From Limnochorda sp. LNt (GTDB lineage: Bacteria; Bacillota; Limnochordia; Limnochordales; Geochordaceae), in assembly GCF_035593265.1 (NCBI RefSeq), contig NZ_CP141614.1, positions 2,046,001 to 2,110,000 on the forward strand: DNA of 64,000 bases, written 5' to 3'. Under the pieces are notes generated by a model. It saw only the letters and a program-made list of their open reading frames with translations. It did no database searches and was not told where the DNA came from. Shown here piece after piece: positions 51,702-60,596 of this stretch. Both the position numbers and the translations under genes were made by a program. Within the stretch, counting starts at the first letter, position 1. Every line of letters begins with the position of its first letter.

Positions 51702-52300
51702 CTACCATCTTACCTGGGGGCCGTCGAGCGGCACCACGTCGGTCAGCTGTGGGCGGCCGAGGGTGAGGGTCCCTGTCTTGTCGATCATCACCGCGTCGGC
51801 GCCGGTCAGAAGCTCCAGGTAGCGGCCCCCCTCGATGAGCAGCCCCTTGCTCGCCGCTACACCCACCGAGGCCCACATGGCGCCGGGAGTCGCCAGGGCG
51901 AGCGAACACGCGCACGCAATGACCCGCACGGCTACCGTCCCCAAGGGACCTCGGGGCCACCAGGCTCAGTGCCGCCACCCCAAGCACCACGGGCAGGTAG
52001 TAGCCAGAGAAGCGATCGACCAGGCGCTGGATGTCGGCCCGATGGGCCTCCGCTTCCTCGACGAGCGGGATGATCCGGGCAAATGTGATGTCCGGCCCAC
52101 GTGGATGTCCCGGATGCGTAGGCTGCCCAGGCGGGTCAGCGTGAAGGCGGACACCCTCCCGCCGAGCCCCACCTCAACGGGCCTGGACTCGCCCATGATG
52201 GTGGCAACGGCTGCATGATGCGCCTCGCCCCGGTGGCCGCTTGGGTCTACCCTGACGAGGAGGCGCCCAAACACCTTGACCGCCGACAGCCCCCGCACCA
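51702..52300 (-). pseudogene. Heavy-metal P-type ATPase fragment
   Basis: GESRPVEVGLGGRVSAFTLT (actuator-domain TGES region), AEAHRADIQRLVDRFSGYYL and ADAVMIDKTGTLTLGRPQLT (phosphorylation motif DKTGT) are recognisable but lie in three different minus-strand frames. The membrane CPC-type motif reads ACACSLALATP instead of PCALALATP. Both the N-terminal and the ATP-binding C-terminal parts are missing. A relic of a P1B metal exporter. Confidence 0.75.
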
Positions 52301-52401
52301 CCCACGCGAAGCCGGAGCGCATAGACGCCTGGCGCCTGCTGGCGCGCATCGTGCCGCGGCCTTGGGTCCTGTTTTCGGGGTGCATCATACCAGCCCGCAG
52401 C

Positions 52402-53373
52402 TCAGGCCCAAGAAGCTGGAGGCGGCCCTTGTGCGCCTTGCGCAGCCTCGATCCGCACCTTCGCCGCTATCTCCCGAATGCGGCCGGCGTCCACCCCCAA
52501 CGTCGGCGTAAGGTTGGCCACCTTAATCGACGAGCAAGCGACCGCGAAGCGCACGGCCGCTTCCAGGGGAGCACCCGTCGCCAACTCGCTGACGAGCCCT
52601 GCTGTGAAAGCGTCGCCGGCGCCGACGGCGTTGACCACCTCCACCTTCGGCGGGTAGAGGAACCAGGTCCCGGCCTTAGTGACTACACCGACCCTGGCAG
52701 CCCCGTCAGTGATGATGTGGGCCACAGAGTCTCGGAGTGAGGCCGAGGCTGCCTGCCAGAGGTCATGGGGTAGGTTCGGGCAGTGGCCAACGGCTTCCGA
52801 GTACTCAAGCCGGTTCGTCTTGAGGTAGGTTGGTGCCGCCGCCCCCTGGAGCGCCGCCTCCAAAGGAGCGCCGCTGGTGTCAAGGACCGTGTTCACGCAC
52901 CGTTGTCGGCAGAAGGTAACCATGCGGGTGTAGAGGTCGACCGGTGCTCCCGGAGGCAGGCTACCCGACAGCACCACCCATCGGGAGCGCGCCGCCTCGT
53001 CCACGAAGGCCCGCCAAAACCGCTCCACTTCCTCCGTGGTCACAGGCATTCCTTGCTCGTTGATCAACGTCTGGGTTCCGGATACCGGGTCCACGACGGT
53101 GTAACAGGTCCGGCTCTCCGCACCCACCGCTGTGAACCGCGGGGCACCCCCGAAGGTCCGAACCCCCTCCTCCAATTGCCGGCCGGCGTAGCCTCCTGCG
53201 AAGCCAAGAACCGTCGGACGGTGGCCCAGTTCCGCCAGGATACGCGCCACATTCAGTCCCTTGCCCCCGGCCAGGACCCGAAGGCTCTCGGCTCTGTGGA
53301 CTCGTCCCTTTTCGAACCCAGGTACGACTGCGTGCCTGTCGATGGCCGGGTTCGGGCACACTACCGCAATCAC
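52402..53373 (-). CDS. 1-phosphofructokinase/tagatose-6-phosphate kinase-like (PfkB family)
   Basis: The 323-residue sugar kinase begins IAVVCPNPAIDRHAVVPGFE. It has AGGKGLNVARILAELGHRPT, the PfkB N-terminal signature, and VVNAVGAGDAFTAGLVSELA, with the catalytic GAGD Asp. It matches the FruK/LacC subgroup in the PNPAID start. It would phosphorylate a hexose 1- or 6-phosphate to a bisphosphate for aldolase cleavage. It is the promoter-distal gene of the operon from 59767, separated from the DeoR-type gene by the aldolase relic. Confidence 0.9.
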   Translation of the reverse strand: MIAVVCPNPAIDRHAVVPGFEKGRVHRAESLRVLAGGKGLNVARILAELGHRPTVLGFAGGYAGRQLEEGVRTFGGAPRFTAVGAESRTCYTVVDPVSGTQTLINEQGMPVTTEEVERFWRAFVDEAARSRWVVLSGSLPPGAPVDLYTRMVTFCRQRCVNTVLDTSGAPLEAALQGAAAPTYLKTNRLEYSEAVGHCPNLPHDLWQAASASLRDSVAHIITDGAARVGVVTKAGTWFLYPPKVEVVNAVGAGDAFTAGLVSELATGAPLEAAVRFAVACSSIKVANLTPTLGVDAGRIREIAAKVRIEAAQGAQGPPPASWA

Positions 53374-53395
53374 TCAGTACCCCCCAAACCGACCC

Positions 53396-53641
53396 TCAGT
53401 ACCGGGTGAACCAGTCGGTCTCCGGCGTCGGCGCCGAGGTGTCCAACCTCTCGGTCCACCCCTCCGACAGGATCACCCACGGTGCGCGGGTCGCCGCATT
53501 CAGGCGACTGCAAACCTCGAAAAGCTGCCCCGGGTCGGCCGCCCCGACCTTGCCGTCCGCCCGCAGGGCGCCCGGGAACTCCACCTTGAACAGGCCCAGC
53601 GAATACTGCGTCAGGTCACGCGCCGTCTCAACGAGGATTGC
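53396..53641 (-). pseudogene. Tagatose-1,6-bisphosphate aldolase-like C-terminal fragment
   Basis: The frame reads SAILVETARDLTQYSLGLFK, then VEFPGALRADGKVGAADPG, then NAATRAPWVILSEGWTERLD. This matches the LacD/class-I-like aldolase segment LFKVEFP...CPWVLLSxG. A TGA cuts the frame at its 5' end and the C-terminal about 60 residues are replaced by TPETDWFTRY-stop. It lies between the kinase and regulator genes, where a working aldolase gene would be expected. So this operon has lost its own aldolase step, or the enzyme is elsewhere. Confidence 0.6.
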
Positions 53642-53676
53642 CGACGGTCAGCCTCCTGGGGCGGGCACTTGGCGTC

Positions 53677-54570
53677 TCAGATCGCTCCCTCTGTATCTTG
53701 GCTGGGACCCGGGCGCAGCTGTCCCGCCCATGGCGGCGCCTGCGCCCGGATCACTTTGAGACCGGTCCTCTGCAGGGAGAGCAGCTCCTTCTCGGGCAGC
53801 TCCCAGTCCGTGATCAGGATGTCGACTTGGCTCAGGGGCGCCGCCGAGGCGAAGCAGCTCTTGCCAATCTTGGAGCTGTCAGCGAGGACGATGGCCTGCT
53901 TCGAGTTGGCGATCATCGCCGCGCGAACCTCCGCCTCGGAGAGGTCCGTGGTGGTCAATCCCCTCGCCGGCGTGAGGCCCGTGGTGCTGATGAAGGCCTT
54001 GTCTGCGTACAGCTCCCCCAGCACCCGCGTGGCCAACGGCCCGACCAGGTGTCCCCTCCCCTTCTGGAAGGTGCCGCCGAGCACGATGATCTCGACGCCC
54101 TGCAGGCTCTGCAGGACGGGAATGTGGCCCAGGTCATTGACCACCACCGTCAGTCCCCTCTTGGCCTTCAGCAGCCGGGCAAGCTGCAGGACCGTCGTGC
54201 CCGCGTCGAGGATGATCGTGTCTCCGTCGTCGATCAACCGGAGAGCCTCGCGGGCAATCGCCTGCTTGTGTTCGATCCGCTTGCTCTCCCGCTGCGAGGT
54301 CGGCAGGTCGAAGCGGGCCTGCGTTACCGGGATTGCCCCTCCGTGGGTGCGGACCAGCAAGCCTTGCCTCTCAAGCGCCCGGAGGTCCTGTCGAATCGTC
54401 ACATCCGACAGGCCGAAGCGGACGCTCAGGTCCTTGACCCAGACCTTCTGGCTCTCTTCCAGGAGCTCCAGGATGCGTCGATGGCGCTCCTCGGCGAACA
54501 GAGGGCTCTTCGCCCGCTCGGCCGAGCCCTTCTCCGCAGCGCTGGCATCCCTACTCGACGGGGCCTGCAT
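53677..54570 (-). CDS. DeoR/GlpR-family transcriptional regulator
   Basis: The 297-residue protein has an HTH near the N-terminus (HRRILELLEESQKVWVKDLS, then GLSDVTIRQDLRALERQGLL, then RTHGGAI), which is the DeoR signature. The effector domain follows (DDGDTIILDAGTTVLQLARL, then VVVNDLGHIP, then VVLGGTFQ-like LGGTF). Effectors are usually phosphosugars. ATG 54570 overlaps the dehydrogenase gene by 20 bp; the upstream frame is open but not protein-like. It probably represses this operon. Confidence 0.92.
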   Translation of the reverse strand: MQAPSSRDASAAEKGSAERAKSPLFAEERHRRILELLEESQKVWVKDLSVRFGLSDVTIRQDLRALERQGLLVRTHGGAIPVTQARFDLPTSQRESKRIEHKQAIAREALRLIDDGDTIILDAGTTVLQLARLLKAKRGLTVVVNDLGHIPVLQSLQGVEIIVLGGTFQKGRGHLVGPLATRVLGELYADKAFISTTGLTPARGLTTTDLSEAEVRAAMIANSKQAIVLADSSKIGKSCFASAAPLSQVDILITDWELPEKELLSLQRTGLKVIRAQAPPWAGQLRPGPSQDTEGAI

Positions 54571-55666
54571 TGACCGACTCCCTGCCCTGTGTTGGGCCCT
54601 CCGAACTTCCACGGCCGTGGCCGATCTCCACAACCACCTTGATGAACGAATCCTTTCGACCCAGGACGAGGTCGAAGGCCTGCGGCGCCTCTTCCAGGCT
54701 GAAACGGTGGGTGATCAGGCTGCGCAACCGTTCCTGGTCCCGGGCCACGTACTCGACGGCTTGCGCCCACTCCAATCCCGGGAAGGGGGTCCCGTAGGAC
54801 ATCCAAGCGCCTGTCAGGCTGAGCTCCTTCCGCATCACCTGATCGACGAGGTCCGGGGAGAGCACCAGGTCCTCGTGCGGCGTGCCGACGAGGACGATCC
54901 GGCCTCGTTTGGCTGCCATCCTCAGGGCGCGGCTTTGCGCGAGGGCGCTGCCCGAGCAGTCCACGATCACGTCGGCACCCCGGCCCGACGTCCTCTCCAG
55001 CACGACCTCGCTTGCTTCCGCGGCAGACACGTCCACGACCTGGTCCACCCCCAAGAGCTTCGCGAAGCGGAGCCTTTTGCCGACCTTGTCGGTAGCGATC
55101 ACCGGACAGGCGCCCAGCACTCGGGCCGCGTAGACGGTCAACAGCCCGATCGCCCCGCTTCCCAGCACGACCACGGACTTGCCCGAGACGTCACCCGCCT
55201 TGCGCAGCGCGTGGAACGCAACGCTCAACGGCTCCACGAGGGTCGCCGTGATCAGGTCGACTCCCTCCGGCAGGCGCACGAGGTTCTTGGCCGGCACGGA
55301 CAGGTACTCGGCCATCCCTCCGTGGCGCCGGGAACCGATGAAGCTGTACGACTCGCACAGGCCGTAATCTCCCGCTGCGCAATAGGAGCACCGGTGACAG
55401 GGTATTAGGGGGATGACCACCACAGGGTCGCCGGGGGTGAGATCGCGGAAGCGCGCGCCGGCATCGATCACCTCTCCGGTGCACTCGTGGCCGGGAACGA
55501 GGTTGTCCCACCGGGGGCTGCGGCTAGCAAGCCGGAAGGCGTCCGAGCCGCAGATCCCACATGCCCGAACCCGCACCAGCACCTCATCCTCGCCGGGGGC
55601 CGGGACTTCCATCTCCGTCACCGATACCGAGCCGGGCGCGACCTTCACGGCTCCTCGCATTTTCAC
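54551..55666 (-). CDS. Zinc-dependent MDR dehydrogenase (polyol dehydrogenase-like)
   Basis: The 371-residue medium-chain dehydrogenase has CGICGSDAFRLASRSPRWDN, then VPGHECTGEVIDAG, for the catalytic zinc. It has the structural-zinc cysteines in CHRCSYCAAGDYGLCE, and the NAD fold VVVLGSGAIGLLTVYAARVL. It resembles L-iditol/sorbitol and galactitol-phosphate dehydrogenases. It probably oxidises a polyol or sugar brought in by the linked transporter. GTG 55666 overlaps the upstream stop (GTGA); ATG 55660 is an alternative. Confidence 0.9.
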   Translation of the reverse strand: MKMRGAVKVAPGSVSVTEMEVPAPGEDEVLVRVRACGICGSDAFRLASRSPRWDNLVPGHECTGEVIDAGARFRDLTPGDPVVVIPLIPCHRCSYCAAGDYGLCESYSFIGSRRHGGMAEYLSVPAKNLVRLPEGVDLITATLVEPLSVAFHALRKAGDVSGKSVVVLGSGAIGLLTVYAARVLGACPVIATDKVGKRLRFAKLLGVDQVVDVSAAEASEVVLERTSGRGADVIVDCSGSALAQSRALRMAAKRGRIVLVGTPHEDLVLSPDLVDQVMRKELSLTGAWMSYGTPFPGLEWAQAVEYVARDQERLRSLITHRFSLEEAPQAFDLVLGRKDSFIKVVVEIGHGRGSSEGPTQGRESVNAGPVE

Positions 55667-56517
55667 AGGAGTCTGGTCCCCTTTCGGGCCAGGCGTCTCC
55701 AGTGGCTTTCCACGGCGGCGATCGACCGAGCCAAAACGACCTCCTCGCTCATGTTCGCCTGCGCCCCCGGCTCGAGCACCAGCTCACCGGAGTAGCCCAG
55801 GGCCCCCAGCGTCTCGAAGAAGGCATCCCAGTCCAGGACCCCGTCGCCCGGCGCCAGGTGTTCGTCGCTGGCGAACGGGTTGTCAGGCTTCGGCCCGTGG
55901 TTATCCGACAAGTGGATCGACTTCACCAGAGGGAAGAGCCGCTTCAGCGACTCGGAGGGGTCGTGCCCGTTCACCAGGGCATGCCCGGTGTCGAAGCAGA
56001 TCCCGACCCTGGGACTCGCCACCTGCTCCACCAGGCTGAGCAGCTCATCGGCGGAGTGGCCGAAGACGGCAGGCCCGAACCGCGGCAGGTTCTCCAGCAG
56101 CAGATCGAGGTGCTCCCGGTCAGCCGCGGCCGCCAGCTCCGCCACCGCCTCCACCAGCCGCTCTCTTGCGCCGTAGCGCGAGTCGGCCACCTCGTACCCG
56201 GCATGGAGCACCGCCGAGCTCGCACCGACGGCCGAGGCGACGCGGAGTCCCCGCTTGAGCCTGTCGAGCGCGTCGCGGTATTTCGGTTCGCTAGCGAGCA
56301 CGATCTCCTCCTTGGGTAGGTGGAAGCCGGTTACCTGAAGTCGCCTCTCGACAACCAGCGCCCTCAACTGCTCCGGATCCTCGTCGGGACGCCAGTGGGT
56401 GTATTCCCCTCCGAAGATCTCCACTCTGCTCACACCGCCAGCCGCCAGGCGGGACAGCGCTGCGCTGAGCGGAAGGTGGTTGTACAGGTAAGTGGACACG
56501 GATATCCGCTTCTCCAT
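55663..56517 (-). CDS. Sugar phosphate isomerase/epimerase (AP endonuclease 2 family)
   Basis: A 284-residue TIM-barrel protein starting MEKRISVSTYLYNHLPLSAA. Motifs RVEIFGGEYTHW, LQVTGFHLPKEE, SAVLHAGYE, LLLENLPRFGP, VGICFDTGHALVNG and SIHLSDNHG supply the metal-binding His/Glu/Asp set of xylose-isomerase-like epimerases. ATG 56517 has GGAGGG about 9 nt upstream; a longer frame start at 56628 lacks a site. It lies in the sugar operon and probably interconverts ketoses or keto-polyols. Confidence 0.9.
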   Translation of the reverse strand: MEKRISVSTYLYNHLPLSAALSRLAAGGVSRVEIFGGEYTHWRPDEDPEQLRALVVERRLQVTGFHLPKEEIVLASEPKYRDALDRLKRGLRVASAVGASSAVLHAGYEVADSRYGARERLVEAVAELAAAADREHLDLLLENLPRFGPAVFGHSADELLSLVEQVASPRVGICFDTGHALVNGHDPSESLKRLFPLVKSIHLSDNHGPKPDNPFASDEHLAPGDGVLDWDAFFETLGALGYSGELVLEPGAQANMSEEVVLARSIAAVESHWRRLARKGTRLL

Positions 56518-56639
56518 GGCTGGTTGCCCTCCTATCGCGCAACGCAGGCTCCATGCGAACCGAATGGGCCGTACAGCACAAGGGGTCGCCGCGAGCGACC
56601 ATGACCCGGCCCCGCAGTGTCCCGGCAACGCATCGCGGT

Positions 56640-57467
56640 CTACTCCTTCACAGCGCCAGCAGCCAATCCGCTGACGAAGTACTTCTCAAGGTACAGGAAC
56701 AGCGCCACCATCGGGAGCGAGCCCAAGGTGGTGACAGCCATGATGTCCCCCCACGACACCCGCAGGGATCCGGCGTACAGCTGCGCTCCAACCGTAACGG
56801 TGAAGTTCTCCGGAGAGGTCATGAAGGTGCTCACGAACAGGAACTCGCTCCAAACCCGGACGAACGAGTACAGCACCGCCGCGCCGATGCCCGGAAGCGA
56901 GAGCGGAAGGATGATGGAGTGCAGGATTCGCAAAGTTGAACAGCCGTCGATCTCTGCTGACTCGTCGACCGCGGCGGGAATCCCGTCGAAGAAGCCTTTG
57001 AGTATCCATACGGAGAACGGCAGGATGTACGCGAGATCCGCAATGATGATTGAGAAGAGCTTGTTGAGCAATCCCACCCGCGCAAAGATCATGTACATCG
57101 GGATGATCAGGAGCGTGAGCGGCATCATGCGGGTCACCAGCAGCGAGTAGCCGGCCACGATACCCCAGCGGAACCGGAACCTGGACAGAGCATAGGCTGC
57201 GGGTACTGAGACCAGGATGCACAGCAGCGACGTCACTATGCCCACCAACATTGTGTTGAGCAGCCACCGGCCGACTGGGCTTTCGTGCCAGATCCGCTGA
57301 TAACGGCCGAGCTCCAGGTCACCCGACTGAATCAGCACAGAAGGTGGAGTCCTGTAAACAGACCCCTCTGGCGTGAGCGACGTCTTCACCATCCAGTAGA
57401 TGGGAAAGAGCGCGACGACGCACAGGATCAGGAGCAGCAGGTAGGCGCCGGGTGTACGTCTGTTCAT
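56640..57467 (-). CDS. Sugar ABC transporter permease (MalG family)
   Basis: The 275-residue membrane protein starts MNRRTPGAYLLLLILCVVAL. It has six segments and the EAA loop ESAEIDGCSTLRILHSIILP. VTRMMPLTLLIIPMYMIFAR is the MalG-type helix before it. ATG 57467 lies 4 bp after the stop of the first permease (57472). No linked ATPase gene is present, as in the first sugar operon. Confidence 0.93.
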   Translation of the reverse strand: MNRRTPGAYLLLLILCVVALFPIYWMVKTSLTPEGSVYRTPPSVLIQSGDLELGRYQRIWHESPVGRWLLNTMLVGIVTSLLCILVSVPAAYALSRFRFRWGIVAGYSLLVTRMMPLTLLIIPMYMIFARVGLLNKLFSIIIADLAYILPFSVWILKGFFDGIPAAVDESAEIDGCSTLRILHSIILPLSLPGIGAAVLYSFVRVWSEFLFVSTFMTSPENFTVTVGAQLYAGSLRVSWGDIMAVTTLGSLPMVALFLYLEKYFVSGLAAGAVKE

Positions 57468-57471
57468 AGCC

Positions 57472-58368
57472 TTAGTAGAACTCCTTAGCAAGCCGCGAGA
57501 GCAGTGTGACCACGAGCAGCACGCTGATGATCAGGCTAACCGTCCCGAGGGCGCTGGCGTAGCCCATGCGGAAGTATTGGAAGGCGTTTTTGTAAATCGC
57601 CAGCGCAAGGGTTTCCGTGGCGCCAGCGGGCCCCCCGCCGGTGAGGACCGCCACGAGATCGTACTGCCTGAAGGACATGAGGGCGCTGAGGACGACGCTG
57701 ACGCCGACGAGCGGTCGAAGCGCCGGCAAGGTCACGTACCAGAACTTCTGCCACCCGTTGGCCTGGTCAAGCTCGGCGGCCTCATACAGCTCCTTGGGGA
57801 TCATCTCCAGCCCCGCGGAGACCGTGATAAGAAAGAACGGATACTCGTGCCAGATGCCGGTCACAATCAAGGCCACCAGCGCAGCGGACGGGTTGTGGAA
57901 CCAGCGGACGGGAGTTGCTCCCACCAGGTGGAGCAGGTGGTTCACCACGCCGGACTGGGGCTCGAACATCCACTTCCAGATGAGGGCGACAATCGCCGGC
58001 GGGATCACCCACGGGAGCGCGAGGGCAGTGCGAAAAAGGCGCCTCCCCCGGACCACAGCCCGCAGCAAGACCGCAGTCGCCAGCCCCACGACCGATGCAG
58101 AGGCTGTGACGACGACGGTGTATGTGATGGTCGTGGCTAAGGCTCTCCAGAACGCGCCCGACGTCGCTAGCTCATGGTAGTTCCGCAGGCTTGCTGGCCC
58201 CGACATCACGGGGTTGTAGGTGGGCACGTCGAAGAGGCTCATACGCACCGCGACGACGATCGGGTAGACGAAGATCGCCGCTATGATAAGCGTGGCTGGT
58301 GCCAGCAACGCCAGAGCAACCCCGCGTTTTCGCCAGCGCATCGTACCCGTCAGGACCATCCCATGCAT
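57472..58368 (-). CDS. Sugar ABC transporter permease (MalF family)
   Basis: The product of about 298 residues (alternatives start at 58425, 58359 or 58341) has six membrane segments, beginning GVALALLAPATLIIAAIFVY. The EAA loop is EAAELDQANGWQKFWYVTLP, and LTGGGPAGATETLALAIYKN is the typical following stretch. ATG 58368 is preceded by GGGACGGGG. It pairs with the MalG-type permease downstream. Confidence 0.9.
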   Translation of the reverse strand: MHGMVLTGTMRWRKRGVALALLAPATLIIAAIFVYPIVVAVRMSLFDVPTYNPVMSGPASLRNYHELATSGAFWRALATTITYTVVVTASASVVGLATAVLLRAVVRGRRLFRTALALPWVIPPAIVALIWKWMFEPQSGVVNHLLHLVGATPVRWFHNPSAALVALIVTGIWHEYPFFLITVSAGLEMIPKELYEAAELDQANGWQKFWYVTLPALRPLVGVSVVLSALMSFRQYDLVAVLTGGGPAGATETLALAIYKNAFQYFRMGYASALGTVSLIISVLLVVTLLSRLAKEFY

Positions 58369-58476
58369 CCCCGTCCCATACCGAAGTGGCATCCCCCGTG
58401 GCGAGGAGGGGGACGCGCCAACCACGTCGACCCACGTCCCCAGTTGGCGCGTCCTGGCCAGGGGCTGGACGACGGT

Positions 58477-58496
58477 GGCGGGGCGTGAGCCCCGCC
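58477..58496 (-). promoter_or_regulatory. Intercistronic GC hairpin after the binding-protein gene
   Basis: GGCGGGGC and GCCCCGCC form an 8-bp stem around a 4-nt loop, two bases downstream of the binding-protein stop (58499) and about 110 bp before the permease start. No U-run follows. It has the same position and style as the 29429-29454 hairpin in the other sugar operon, so it is probably an mRNA stabiliser or partial attenuator. Confidence 0.7.
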
Positions 58497-58498
58497 CG

Positions 58499-59767
58499 CT
58501 ACCGCCCGCGAATACTGCGCAGCTCCCGCTCCATCTCGGCCAGGATCGTCGAAGTGGGCAGGTCGGTGACAGCCAGCCTCATCAGCCCTCGCACCACGGT
58601 ATCGGAGAACTGCGCGAACTCGACCTCGTATCCCCTGGGCATGAAACTCACCTCAGCCTCGGCGACCGCTTCGGCGAATACCTGCATCCCGAGGGAGCTG
58701 CGGCGCAGTTCCTCGGAGACAGCGCCCTTGCGGGGGGCCGGGCTTCCGGTCAGCTCGGAGTAGGCTTGCTGGTTTTCGGGGCGAGTTAGCTGGAAGATGA
58801 ACTCCCACACTAACCGCTTCTTCTCAGGGCTCAGCGACGCCGGCATAGCGATCACGTTGCTCGGGCCGGAGGGAACGTGGGCGAACGGCACGCGGGCCAC
58901 CTTGACGTAAGGCCGCACCTGCGGATCTGCATCCTTCACCATCGCCGCAACCCAGGAGCCGTCGATTAGCATCGCAGCGTTGCCTGCCATGAAGTGCTTG
59001 CGCGCCGCCACGTCGTCGAGCCCTTCCGGCGTCCACCCCGACTTCACGATCCGCCGCCATAGATCGATGGTCTCTTGGACCTTCGGCGAGCTGGTCAGCT
59101 GCAGCTGTCCGTTCGCATCTGTCCAGTGGGTGCCGTTTCCGATCAGCATCCACGTGACGAACATATAGGCCGAGCTGTGCTCCGCGGTGAACACTTCAAG
59201 CCCGAACTGGTCGGTGCGCCCGTCGCCGTTCGTGTCTTTCGTGAGCGCCTGCGCGGCGGCCACAAGCTCGGAGAGGTTGGAGGGAACCCCTATCCCGGCC
59301 TCTTCGAACATCTTCTCATTGTAGTACAGGCCGTAAGCGTACCCAAGCAGCATGAGCGCATAGGTCTTGCCGTTCCACGTCAGGGCGCTCTGTAGGGGCG
59401 ACCAGGCCCGCGGGATATCCGTTCCGGAAAGGTAGGGGTCGAGAGGCTCAAGCCAACCCATGTCAGCAAAACGGTAATAGTAGCGGGCGGACAGGTGCAC
59501 GATGTCCGGCGGATTGTTGGCCGCAAAGCGAGTGAGCAGGGTCTGGTGATGGGCCTCGTACGGGGCAGGGATCAGCTTGATCTCCACGTTCGGGTGTTCG
59601 GCTTCGAACTGTTCGATGTTCGCCTTCCACCACTCGGCGAAGCCGGGTTCGGTGGCCTGGTAAGAGGGAAACTCGAGCACCACCTTCTCGGCAGCCACGC
59701 TTGCCGGCACCATGCCCAGCAGCAGCACGACCGCGACCGCAATACAACATCGCAAGCGAGCCGACAC
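58499..59767 (-). CDS. Sugar ABC transporter substrate-binding protein
   Basis: The 422-residue protein has a signal peptide (LRCCIAVAVVLLLGMVPASVAA, cleaved after VAA). KVVLEFPSYQATEPGFAEWW, RFAANNPPDIVHLSARYYY, TYALMLLGYAYGLYYNEKMF and HFMAGNAAMLIDGSWVAAMV are typical of family-1 solute-binding proteins. The start is GTG 59767, with GGGGGGAAGG about 7 nt upstream. It is the first gene of the operon, directly behind the promoter at 59813-59841. Confidence 0.92.
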   Translation of the reverse strand: MSARLRCCIAVAVVLLLGMVPASVAAEKVVLEFPSYQATEPGFAEWWKANIEQFEAEHPNVEIKLIPAPYEAHHQTLLTRFAANNPPDIVHLSARYYYRFADMGWLEPLDPYLSGTDIPRAWSPLQSALTWNGKTYALMLLGYAYGLYYNEKMFEEAGIGVPSNLSELVAAAQALTKDTNGDGRTDQFGLEVFTAEHSSAYMFVTWMLIGNGTHWTDANGQLQLTSSPKVQETIDLWRRIVKSGWTPEGLDDVAARKHFMAGNAAMLIDGSWVAAMVKDADPQVRPYVKVARVPFAHVPSGPSNVIAMPASLSPEKKRLVWEFIFQLTRPENQQAYSELTGSPAPRKGAVSEELRRSSLGMQVFAEAVAEAEVSFMPRGYEVEFAQFSDTVVRGLMRLAVTDLPTSTILAEMERELRSIRGR

Positions 59768-59812
59768 GAAACCTTCCCCCCGATCCGGATGGGTTGTCGG
59801 GAGCCGTTGGGT

Positions 59813-59841
59813 ATCATAACGTAACCTTCTATTTATGTCAA
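59813..59841 (-). promoter_or_regulatory. Near-consensus sigma-A promoter of the second sugar operon
   Basis: On the minus strand, TTGACA (59841-59836) and TATGAT (59818-59813) are separated by 17 bp, a near-perfect housekeeping promoter, 46 bp upstream of the GTG of the binding-protein gene. The surrounding DNA is AT-rich for this genome. Regulation presumably comes from the DeoR-type gene within the operon; no operator was identified with confidence. Confidence 0.8.
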
Positions 59842-59879
59842 GTGCTATTGTATGCTTACGATTCGTGCCAGGGTTTTCC

Positions 59880-60200
59880 CGGAACCGGCAAGACTCCGCC
59901 TCGAACAGCGGTACCTACGAGCCGCGAGGGTCCGGCAGGCTGGGCCACTGGTAGACATTGCCGTGGTGGTGGCTATAGGGGTACGGGAGATGGGGGAACG
60001 GGAGGTCCTGGCGTTTACCATCGGACCTGGCCGAAAGCTACGGGTCCTCCATCGAGTTTTCTGCGGACGCTGGTGCACCGGGGACTCAAAAGCGTTCCAC
60101 TGGTGGTCTGCGATGGCCATAAGGGCGAAAACGGGCTGTCCACTGGGAACGCCAACCAGTTGCCTTGCACCTCCTAGGCAACACGGCAGGCTGTCTCGTG
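59880..60200 (+). pseudogene. IS256-family transposase relic
   Basis: One plus-strand frame reads RYLRAARVRQAGPLVDIAVV, then VAIGVREMGEREVLAFTIGP. Another continues SFLRTLVHRGLKSVPLVVCD, then GHKG, and a third HLLGNTAGC. These match the mutator (IS256) core: YLDAxYxKVR...AVxVAIGVxxxGxREVLG...FLxxLxxRGLxxVxLVxSDxHxG...RCxVHxxRN. The first catalytic Asp has become Arg (YLRAAR), and frames shift at least twice. An old, dead copy. Confidence 0.7.
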
Positions 60201-60596
60201 GACGTGCGCACGGTGGAGGACGCCCAGCGGGGCCGACGGCGCCGGCCAGGTCCCCGCTCGGCCCATTCAGGCCACCAGCGGGCCTCGCGCAAGAGGATGG
60301 CCCGGCCCCGTTGGTGGGCGACAACGCTCTCTCCTCCGCATCCTGGGCCTGTCGCCCGTGCGGCAGGTCCAAGCGGCGAACGCGTCGGTTGGGAGGGAGG
60401 GTGGTCGTGCTCGACATCCGCGCCGCGCGATGCAGCGGCTGGCGCCATGCCCGGTCAAGTGCTCCCAGGCAGTGACGCCGACGAGGTGGAGCTGGCACCG
60501 CCGGAACTCGAGCGGATCCCACCCAACTGGCCCGCCCGGCGGCTGGTCCAACAGCACCTTCTCCGCCGGGTGACCGGACCGTCCGCCTGACCCGAC
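60201..60596. other. Stretch without recognisable gene
   Basis: About 400 bp downstream of the IS256 relic. Frames are Arg/Pro/Ser-rich and lack starts. A short plausible piece (EVELAPPELERIPPNWPARR, then LVQQHLLRRV) is present but too short to assign. No repeats or RNA features seen. Confidence 0.35.

Noticed and set aside
53261-55408. 715-codon open frame on the plus strand
   Set aside because: It is the antisense shadow of the kinase, DeoR-type regulator and dehydrogenase genes, whose minus-strand products have clear motifs. The plus-strand translation is Arg/Ser-rich without any family pattern.
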